A DNA stretch of 64,000 bases from Streptomyces justiciae. GTDB lineage: Bacteria > Actinomycetota > Actinomycetes > Streptomycetales > Streptomycetaceae. A program made the position numbers and the translations under genes. The stretch is from positions 558,001 to 622,000 of the forward strand of contig NZ_JADDXU010000003.1 of NCBI RefSeq assembly GCF_015163075.1, read 5' to 3'. Positions 6,266 to 12,565 of the stretch are shown here, piece after piece. Positions within the stretch are counted from its first letter, which is position 1. Every line of letters starts with the position of its first letter. Below the pieces are notes generated by a model. That model searched no databases. It was not told the origin of the DNA and saw only the letters and a program-made list of their open reading frames with translations.

Positions 6266-7734
6266 GCGGTCGCGGTCTCCTTCATACGGTCGTCTCTGAT
6301 CCGGTTGCGGTCGGGCTTGCCCGTGGAAGTGCGGGGCAATGGCTGGTCGGTGAGGTGGACCGAGGACGGGATGGCGTGCCGGGGCAGCCGTGCGCCCACA
6401 TGGCTGCGCAGGCCGAGGCCGGTCAGCACGGCGGTGGGACGCAGCGTCACCCTGGCGTGCAGCCGGGCCCCCGCCTGGTCGTCGGGCAGGGCGACGACGA
6501 CCGCCTCGGCGACATCGGGGTGGGTGGTGATGACGGCCTCGACCTCCTGGAGGTTGGTGCGGATGCCGCGCACCTTGACCTGCCAGTCGGCGCGTCCTTC
6601 GAGGTGGACGAGGCCGTCCGCGCCGCGGGTGACGATGTCGCCGGTGCGGTAGTGGGCGCGGCCGTCGATCTCGGTGAACGCCCGCTCGTTCAGGGCGGTG
6701 CGGAGGTAGCCGTCGGTCTGGAAGGGCGTGGAGACGACGAGTTCGCCGGTGCCGGGGCCGTCCAAGGGGGTCCCGTCGGGGGTGAGTACGAGAGCACGTA
6801 CGCCCGGGAGGGGGCGGCCGATCGGCATCCGGGCCTGGGGAGCCGGGGTGCGGGGGACCTCGTACACGAAGGAGTCGTTGGTCTCCGTGCAGCCGAAGAC
6901 GTTGTGGAAGCGGGCTTCGGGATACGCCTCGAACACCGGCGGCAGCAGGTCGGCCGGCATCGCCTCGCCGGTGAACACGGCCTGTCGGACGGTGGGTTGG
7001 GAGGGGCCCTGCGCGAGCAGCCGGTGCAGCATCGGCACGCCCTGGACGAAGGTCACCCCCCGCCCGCTCACCAGCTCCGCGAGCCGCCCCGCGTCGGCGG
7101 CCTGCTCCTTGCCGACGAGGAGGACCTGGGCGCCGAGCCGCAGGAAGGTCCACACGTCCAGCAGCGCCAGGTCGAAGTTGAGGGGGGCGTAGGAGAGGGC
7201 GACGTCGTCGCCGGTGAGGGCGAAGGCGTCGGTGGCCCAGTCGGCGAAGGCGGTGAAGCCGTCGGCGGGGATGGGCACGATCTTCGGGGTTCCGGTGGAA
7301 CCGGAGGTGGTGAGCAGCAGCCGGGTGCGGTCGGGGTCGGGGATCGCGAACCCGGCTGCCTCGGTCTCGTCGGGCGGTATCGGCTCGGCCGACAGGGTGC
7401 CCCGCTCGTCCGCGCCGAGCAGCTGAACGGCACGCGCCTGCCGGCTCAGCCGCGCCAGCGCCTCGGCCCCGAGGTCGGGCGACGGGACGAGCGCGACCAG
7501 GCCCTTGCGGAACACGGCCAGCAACAGGGCGACGGTCTGCGGCGACTTGTGCGCCGGGACGCAGACGACGGCACCCGGCGCGAGGCCCAGCCGGTCCAGC
7601 TGGTCGGCGAACGTCGAGGTCAGGTCGTCGAGTTGCCGGTAGGTGACGCTCTGGTGGCAGCAGGACAGGGCGACGCGGTCGGCACGTCTCTCGCGATGGG
7701 CGCCGACGGCGTCGGCTAGGTGTGGTGACGGCAT
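6262..7734 (-). CDS. Free-standing amino-acid adenylation enzyme
   Basis: 490 residues from the ATG at MPSPHLADAV, with a G-rich ribosome-binding site just upstream; a GTG 48 bp further out is possible. NRPS adenylation motifs occur in order: A3 TSGSTGTPK, A4 NFDLALLDVW (with the Asp that holds the alpha-amino group), A5 FGCTETND, A6 GELVVS, A7 YRTGDIV, A8 GRADWQVKVRGIRTNLQEVE and A10 PRTSTGKPDR. There is no condensation or carrier domain, so it loads the separate carrier encoded next. My hand-aligned specificity positions begin D-L-L, as in proline-type free-standing enzymes, and then diverge. Glutamine is inferred from the cupin and the C-ribosylating enzyme, not from the code. First gene of the operon. 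Confidence 0.9.
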   Translation of the reverse strand: MPSPHLADAVGAHRERRADRVALSCCHQSVTYRQLDDLTSTFADQLDRLGLAPGAVVCVPAHKSPQTVALLLAVFRKGLVALVPSPDLGAEALARLSRQARAVQLLGADERGTLSAEPIPPDETEAAGFAIPDPDRTRLLLTTSGSTGTPKIVPIPADGFTAFADWATDAFALTGDDVALSYAPLNFDLALLDVWTFLRLGAQVLLVGKEQAADAGRLAELVSGRGVTFVQGVPMLHRLLAQGPSQPTVRQAVFTGEAMPADLLPPVFEAYPEARFHNVFGCTETNDSFVYEVPRTPAPQARMPIGRPLPGVRALVLTPDGTPLDGPGTGELVVSTPFQTDGYLRTALNERAFTEIDGRAHYRTGDIVTRGADGLVHLEGRADWQVKVRGIRTNLQEVEAVITTHPDVAEAVVVALPDDQAGARLHARVTLRPTAVLTGLGLRSHVGARLPRHAIPSSVHLTDQPLPRTSTGKPDRNRIRDDRMKETATA

Positions 7735-8115
7735 GAACGGCCCCCGGACGGTGGTGAAGGGAACCCGGCGCGATCCGGTCACCCTGCGGTCGGGCCCCGG
7801 TGCCGGGCGTTGATCACGACCATCACTGTGTGGAGCGGGCCGGTGGTGTCACAAGCACGGTCCGTGATCCTCATCAGGTCCACAGGAATCCGTCAGGTCG
7901 CCGTCAGTTGAGGGGAACGCCGGGCCGCGGATGGTGGCCGGACCACCTCCCGGGGACCCTGCCGAGCCCTTTCGTCCGCCCTTCGACGACCCGGGGTGGT
8001 GGTCCGGTCACCATCCGCCGGGCGGACGGGGTTCCCCGGGCACCTCCTCCGGACGCCCGGCCGGTCGGCAGGGTGAGACGCGTCAGAAGTCAGCGGGCGA
8101 GAGGCAGGCGTCACC
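7735..8115. promoter_or_regulatory. Divergent control region of the C-nucleoside operon and pseudo-transposase gene
   Basis: 381 bp between divergent genes, so it must hold promoters for both. No convincing sigma-70 hexamers were identified by eye. The main visible structure is the long inverted repeat at 7927-8018. A small CACGG-T-CCGTG dyad lies near 7857. Confidence 0.6.
7927..8018. repeat. 21-bp inverted repeat (20/21 match), candidate operator pair
   Basis: The arms are 7927-7947 and 7998-8018, separated by 50 bp, with one mismatch in 21. Each arm is itself close to a dyad: the left contains GGTGGCCGGACCACC and the right GGTGGTCCGGTCACC. The structure therefore looks like two operator sites about 70 bp apart in opposite orientation, or the ends of a decayed element. 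Its place upstream of a dead transposase and opposite the operon start makes a regulatory role likely. Confidence 0.65.
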
Positions 8116-9504
8116 GTGAGCAGAGCCGTCTTCAGCGAGGCCGTCTTCAGCAAGGCCGTCTTCAGCAAGGCCACCTTGAGCGAGGCCGCTTCGAGCGAGG
8201 CGACCTTGGGCGAAGCCGCCTTGAGCCAAGCCCCCTTGGGCCAAGCCCCTTTGAGCCAAGCCCCCTTGGGCGAAGCCGCCTTGAGCCAAGCCCCCTTGAG
8301 CGAAGCCGCCTTCGACCGCCCCGGCGCGGACCTCGGTTGGGCCGGCTTCCATCAGCCGCCGGACGTCGTGGCCGAGCTGTCCGCCGCGCTCTTCCCCCGG
8401 GTGCTGCGCCGCAAGGACCAGCGCTGGTGGGCCGAGCAGTACGTGCGCGGACTGCTCGCCGCGGACGGCCGCAAGTCGGTGCGCCGGATCGCCTCCGCGG
8501 TCGGCGGCGGGGCGGCCGAGCAGAGCCTGCACCACCTCATCGCCGCCTCCACCTGGGACTGGTCACCGATGCGGGCGGCCCTGGCCCACCGCCTCCAGGA
8601 CGCCGTCACCCCAGCCGCCTGGGTGGTGCAGCCGATGGCCATCCCCAAGGTCGGCGAGCACTCGGTGGGCGTCGGCCGGCAGTTCGTGCCGCGCGCGGGC
8701 CGGCCGGACAGCGGGCAGCAGGCGTTCGGGCTGTGGTTCGCCTCCGAGCGGGCGAGCGCGCCGGTCAACTGGCGGCTGCATCTGCCCGGCGGCTGGATCC
8801 GCGACGCGGAACGGCGGCGGCGGGCGGAGATCCCCGAGGGCGCGGGTGAGGAGAGCCTGGAGGAGTGCGCGGCCGCTGTCGTGCGGTCCACGCTCAAGTG
8901 GGACCTGCCGCGCCGGCCGGTGGTCCTCGGGGCGGCGGGCCCGGATCTGGGTACGGCGATGCGGCGGTACCGGGAGGCCGGCGTGCCGTTGCTGGTGCGG
9001 GTCCCCGGTGGCACCGCGCTGGCCGTGGCCGAGCCGTCGCTGCCCGGCTTCGGCGCCGGGGCGCTCGCCGCGCAGCGGATCGCCGACTCGTTGCGGGCCC
9101 TGCGCCGCCCCGTCCAGTGGGCCGATCCGCTGGCCGGCCCGACGACCGTACGGAGTTCGCTGGTCGTGGGCGTCCCGGTGACGCTGCCGGACGAAGGCCG
9201 GCCGGGGCTGCTGCTCGCCGAGTGGACCGCCCCCCAGAGCGCCGCACGGACCGACCCGCGCCGGCCGCCGACGGAGTTCTGGCTGACCGACCTGGACCGG
9301 ATGCCCGTCCCCGCCCTGCTGAGGCTGGCCAAGCTGGCCCGCCGGGTCGCCCGGGACTGCGCCACGACCGGTGAGCAGGTCGGGCTACGGGACTTCGTCG
9401 GCCGCTCCTTCAAGGGCTGGCACCGCCACACCACCCTCGCCTCCGTCGCCTACGCGGCCCGCACCCTGGACACCTCCGGCGTCATCACGGCACGCAGCGC
9501 CTGA
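8116..9504 (+). CDS. IS701/DDE transposase-like protein, catalytically dead, with N-terminal pentapeptide repeat
   Basis: 462 residues from a GTG. Residues 4-63 are twelve pentapeptides of the form A-x-(L/F)-(S/G)-x. The rest resembles IS701/IS4-type DDE transposases: the IPKVGEHSVGVGRQF segment matches the 'DDTGFPKKGTxSVGVxRQY' region and the C-terminus ends QVGLRDF..GWHRHTTLAS. The catalytic triad is gone by hand alignment: the first Asp-Asp reads Gln-Pro, the second Asp region reads VLGAAGPDLG, and the Glu helix lacks an aligned Glu. No terminal repeats or target duplications flank the gene as in an intact IS. It is probably a domesticated DNA-binding protein, perhaps regulating the divergent operon. 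I found no exact family name. Confidence 0.7.
   Translation: MSRAVFSEAVFSKAVFSKATLSEAASSEATLGEAALSQAPLGQAPLSQAPLGEAALSQAPLSEAAFDRPGADLGWAGFHQPPDVVAELSAALFPRVLRRKDQRWWAEQYVRGLLAADGRKSVRRIASAVGGGAAEQSLHHLIAASTWDWSPMRAALAHRLQDAVTPAAWVVQPMAIPKVGEHSVGVGRQFVPRAGRPDSGQQAFGLWFASERASAPVNWRLHLPGGWIRDAERRRRAEIPEGAGEESLEECAAAVVRSTLKWDLPRRPVVLGAAGPDLGTAMRRYREAGVPLLVRVPGGTALAVAEPSLPGFGAGALAAQRIADSLRALRRPVQWADPLAGPTTVRSSLVVGVPVTLPDEGRPGLLLAEWTAPQSAARTDPRRPPTEFWLTDLDRMPVPALLRLAKLARRVARDCATTGEQVGLRDFVGRSFKGWHRHTTLASVAYAARTLDTSGVITARSA
8125..8304 (+). repeat. Twelve in-frame 15-bp tandem repeats
   Basis: Twelve 15-bp units of the type GCC-xxC-TTG-AGC-xAA encode the pentapeptide tract of the pseudo-transposase. 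Units 7-12 are nearly identical (GCCCCCTTGAGCCAA and variants), which suggests recent expansion by slippage. Copy number may vary between strains without changing the reading frame. Confidence 0.9.
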
Positions 9505-9516
9505 ACCGTCGTACGC

Positions 9517-11481
9517 CTACTGCCCACCCCCCAGCAGATGCCGCGTCCGATGCAGCCGCAGCGCCAGCTGCACCTCCAACGCCTGCGTGGGCTCCTGCCA
9601 GTCGGCGCCGAGCAGGTCGGTGATCCGTTCCAGGCGGCGGGAGACGGTGTTGGGGTGGACGTGCAGCAGTTCGGCCGCCCGCGTGGGGCTGCTGCCGGAG
9701 GTGAAGTACGACTCCAGGGTCCGTAGCAGCTCGGTCGACTGCTGGTGGTCGTAGTCCAGTACGGGCCCGACGGCCGACCGTACGAACCGTTCGACGTCCT
9801 GCTTCTCCGACAGCAGCAGCCCCAGGAACCCCAGTTCCTTCGGCGACGCCGTACCGCCGACGCCGTCCAGCACGGTCAGGGCGTCCAGGCAGCGCCGGGC
9901 CTCCTGGTGGACGCGTCGGACGTCGTCCGGCGCGGTGGTCGGCCCGGCCGCGCCACCGGTCACCGGATGCCCGAGGACGACGGAGAGTTCGCGCTGTACG
10001 GATCTGGCGGCGCCCGACGGATCGTCGCCGGGCAGCAGTAACACGATGTGGCCGCCGTCGACGTACTTGAGCCCCGACAGCCGGTGCGCGCACGCCGAGG
10101 CCCAGGCGTTGGCCCGGCTCTGTGAGCCGCCTTCCGGGCGGACCACCACGACCACGTGCGGTTCGGCGAGGTCGACGCCGAGCCGGCGGCCGCGCGCCGC
10201 GAGCTGCGTGGGCGGCAGTTGGGAGACGTGCAGCAGGTCGTGCAGCAGCTCGTCCCTGACCTGGCCCTCGGCCACCGCCGTGCTGCGCTGCATCAGCAGC
10301 TGCACCGCGACGGCCTGCGCGACCAGGCCCAGCAGCTGCTCCTGCGCCTCGGACGGGGGCCGGGCGCCGTGCAGCAGCAGGGTGCCGAGGCTCTCCGTGC
10401 CGCCGGTCACCGGGCAGGCCGAGAGCACGCCGCCGGTGCCGTCGTCGCAGCGTACGGGCCCGTCGGCGGCCTGCGCGTCCAGGCACAGCCGGTCGACCGG
10501 GGAGCCCTCTCCACGGAGGTCTATGCGGGTAGATCCGAGGCCCGACAAAAAATCCGGGAAGCCTTCCGTACACGCGAGATCTTTGCCGATCGCGCCCCGC
10601 ACCAGCAGCGCGCCGTCCAGTTCGGCAGCGGCCCGCTCCAGCAGGGCGGGCAGTTCGCTGCCGCCGAGGGCGAGGTCGATCAGGCCGCGGTGGACGCTGT
10701 GCAGGCGGCGCACGGCCGCCGAGGAGTCCATGGCCTGCGAGACGTCGCCCGTCAGCTCCGCGACCTCGGTGCGGGTCCGTTCCAGCAGCCGGGTCCGCTC
10801 GATGGCGACGGCCGCGAGGTCGGCCAGCGAGGCCATCAGCGAGATCTCGTTGGGCAGGAAGTGCCGGATGTTGCGGTCGGCGACATAGAGCACGCCGAGC
10901 GTGGAGTGCTCGTGGCGCAGCGGGACGGCCATGATGGCCCGCAGCCCCTCGGAGCGGACCACGTGGTCGATGGTCTCGTTGTGGACGAAGCTGTCGTCGT
11001 GCAGGTAGTCCGGGGTCCAGAAGGGAGCGGACCGTTTCTGCGCGTGCGCTCCGACCCCGCCGGCGAGCGGTACCTCGAACCCGACGGTGATCGCCGAGGC
11101 ATGGCCGTCCGCGGCTCTGACCTCGGACACCCCGTCGTCGCCGTGCAGGCTCACCCAGGACATGTCGAGGCCCATCAGCAGCCGGGCCCGCCGGGTGATC
11201 ACCGCCAGCAGGGTGTCCAGGCTGTACGGATGGGTCAGATCGCGTGCCGTGTCGACCAGCGCGGACAGTCCGGCCTCGCGCTGCTGACGCCGGGCGAACA
11301 GCTGTCTGACCTCCAGCGAACGGTCCTTGGCCGTGGTCAGCTGCGCCAGGTCCGTCGCGGAGACACCGGCCTCGGCCGCCTGCCCCAGCAGTTCCTCGAA
11401 GCGCTCGGCGGGCGCCTCCCTGGCCAGCAGGTCAAGCATGGCCAGCACATACGCGTCCAGCAGGCCCCCACCGGTCTGCAA
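9517..11481 (-). CDS. GAF-domain PucR-family transcriptional regulator
   Basis: 654 residues. A GAF sensor domain lies at about residues 85-230 (SLDTLLAVITRRARLLMGLDMSWVSL ... AVPLRHEHSTLGVLYVADR). A second ligand-like region and a GGDEF-related PucR middle segment follow, and the PucR helix-turn-helix is at about 595-645 (SSPTRAAELLHVHPNTVSRRLERI). The start is a TTG preceded by GGGGGAGGG; no better in-frame ATG with a ribosome site was seen. It converges with the pseudo-transposase gene (12-bp gap) and diverges from the methyltransferase-pabAB unit, with a perfect palindrome between. The inducer is unknown. It is likely a pathway-specific or metabolic activator of the neighbouring genes. 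Confidence 0.85.
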   Translation of the reverse strand: MQTGGGLLDAYVLAMLDLLAREAPAERFEELLGQAAEAGVSATDLAQLTTAKDRSLEVRQLFARRQQREAGLSALVDTARDLTHPYSLDTLLAVITRRARLLMGLDMSWVSLHGDDGVSEVRAADGHASAITVGFEVPLAGGVGAHAQKRSAPFWTPDYLHDDSFVHNETIDHVVRSEGLRAIMAVPLRHEHSTLGVLYVADRNIRHFLPNEISLMASLADLAAVAIERTRLLERTRTEVAELTGDVSQAMDSSAAVRRLHSVHRGLIDLALGGSELPALLERAAAELDGALLVRGAIGKDLACTEGFPDFLSGLGSTRIDLRGEGSPVDRLCLDAQAADGPVRCDDGTGGVLSACPVTGGTESLGTLLLHGARPPSEAQEQLLGLVAQAVAVQLLMQRSTAVAEGQVRDELLHDLLHVSQLPPTQLAARGRRLGVDLAEPHVVVVVRPEGGSQSRANAWASACAHRLSGLKYVDGGHIVLLLPGDDPSGAARSVQRELSVVLGHPVTGGAAGPTTAPDDVRRVHQEARRCLDALTVLDGVGGTASPKELGFLGLLLSEKQDVERFVRSAVGPVLDYDHQQSTELLRTLESYFTSGSSPTRAAELLHVHPNTVSRRLERITDLLGADWQEPTQALEVQLALRLHRTRHLLGGGQ

Positions 11482-11521
11482 CCCGCGGCCCTCCCCCAGA
11501 GCATGGACCAGATCGTTCCGG

Positions 11522-11540
11522 AAAACCTAGTTCAGGTTTT
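11522..11540. promoter_or_regulatory. Perfect palindrome, candidate operator between divergent genes
   Basis: AAAACCTAGTTCAGGTTTT has 7-bp perfect arms and a 5-bp spacer. It lies 41 bp upstream of the PucR-regulator start and about 200 bp upstream of the methyltransferase. It is AT-rich against a high-GC background, which makes chance less likely. Probably a regulator binding site. Confidence 0.6.
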
Positions 11541-11738
11541 TACCGAGGGTCAACCAGTTCTTGACCGCGCAACTTCAAAAGCGCAGGTCAGCGGCGCCGA
11601 CGGTGGCGCGGTCACCTCACCGGCGGGCCCGCGCTGTTGCCGGAGCACCTTCCGCCGCGTCCGTCCCGCCCGTCACGCTCGGCAGCACAGGCAACGCACA
11701 GTGCGACGCCGCCAGCAGACCGGAACGGGTGGGGACTC

Positions 11739-12470
11739 ATGCCGTACACACCGCAGGTGCAGGACTACCAGCGCTCCCTGGAACGCAGCCGACAGTCCCT
11801 CAACCGAGCCGACCGGCCCGACGTGTTCACCCTCGCCGGACGGCAATGGGACCTGCTCGACGAGGTGTTCGCGCCGGTGTACTCGCCGTCGACCGGCGTG
11901 GCCCTGGACTTCCTCGGGCTCACCGGCCCCGGCGTCGAAGAGGTGCGCCGCGGCTCGTTCCTGGAGATCGGCTGCGGTACGGGGGCCATCGCGGTGACCG
12001 CCGCCCTGGCCGGCCACACCCCGGTCGTCGCCTCGGACATCAACGTGCGGGCGGTGGAGAACGCCGCCGTCAACGCCCGCCGCCACGCCATGACGGACCG
12101 GGTCAGGGCCGTGCACGGCGACCTGTTCTCCGGCCTCGACGCCGGCGAACGCTTCGACACCGTCTTCTGGAGCTCCAACTACGTGCTCGGCCCCGACCAT
12201 TACGAGTACCGCTCCGCCCACGAACGCGTCTACGTCGACGCCGGCTACCGCACCCACCGCCGCTACCTGGAGCAGGCCCCGCTGCGCACGACGTCCGGCG
12301 GCCGCGCGCTGCTGCACTTCAGCAGCCGCGGCGACCACCCCCGCCTGACCCGCATCGCCGAGGAGACCGGCCGCGAGCTGCGGGTCCTGAACAGCTGCCG
12401 GGTCCGGGAGGGGGAGTACGGCAACGAGATCGTCGAGCACCTGCTGCTCCAGATCGTGCCGGTCGGCTGA
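11739..12470 (+). CDS. SAM-dependent methyltransferase
   Basis: 243 residues from the ATG at MPYTPQVQDYQ, preceded by GGTGGGG. The SAM-binding glycine motif is FLEIGCGTGAIAV, followed by the acidic loop VVASDIN and a motif IV region FWSSNYVLGP, where protein and nucleic-acid N-methyltransferases have NPPY. The fold is class I, closest by eye to the small (MTS/HemK-like) group. The substrate cannot be told. It is followed after 95 bp by the aminodeoxychorismate synthase gene on the same strand, so the two are probably co-transcribed. Confidence 0.8.
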   Translation: MPYTPQVQDYQRSLERSRQSLNRADRPDVFTLAGRQWDLLDEVFAPVYSPSTGVALDFLGLTGPGVEEVRRGSFLEIGCGTGAIAVTAALAGHTPVVASDINVRAVENAAVNARRHAMTDRVRAVHGDLFSGLDAGERFDTVFWSSNYVLGPDHYEYRSAHERVYVDAGYRTHRRYLEQAPLRTTSGGRALLHFSSRGDHPRLTRIAEETGRELRVLNSCRVREGEYGNEIVEHLLLQIVPVG

Positions 12471-12530
12471 CCGGAGCAGATCGTGCCGGTCGGCTGACCG
12501 GAGCGGACCGCGCCGAACAGCTGACCGGAA
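12450..12530 (+). repeat. Three 27-bp tandem repeats spanning the methyltransferase stop
   Basis: Two perfect 27-bp copies (12450-12476 and 12477-12503) and one degenerate copy (12504-12530) overlap the end of the methyltransferase gene. The first copy contains its TGA stop, and the later copies lie in the leader of pabAB. The repeat core is GTGCCGGTCGGCTGACCGGA, which contains a short GGTCGGCTGACC dyad. Likely a recent local duplication. Confidence 0.85.
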
Positions 12531-12565
12531 CCCACGGATCCGACCTGCGGAGAGACCGGATTTCC

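Noticed and set aside
8125..8304. CRISPR array or satellite
   Set aside because: Units are 15 bp with no spacers and lie in frame inside a coding sequence.
8116..9504. Intact insertion sequence
   Set aside because: No flanking terminal repeats around the gene, no target duplication and no aligned DDE triad.
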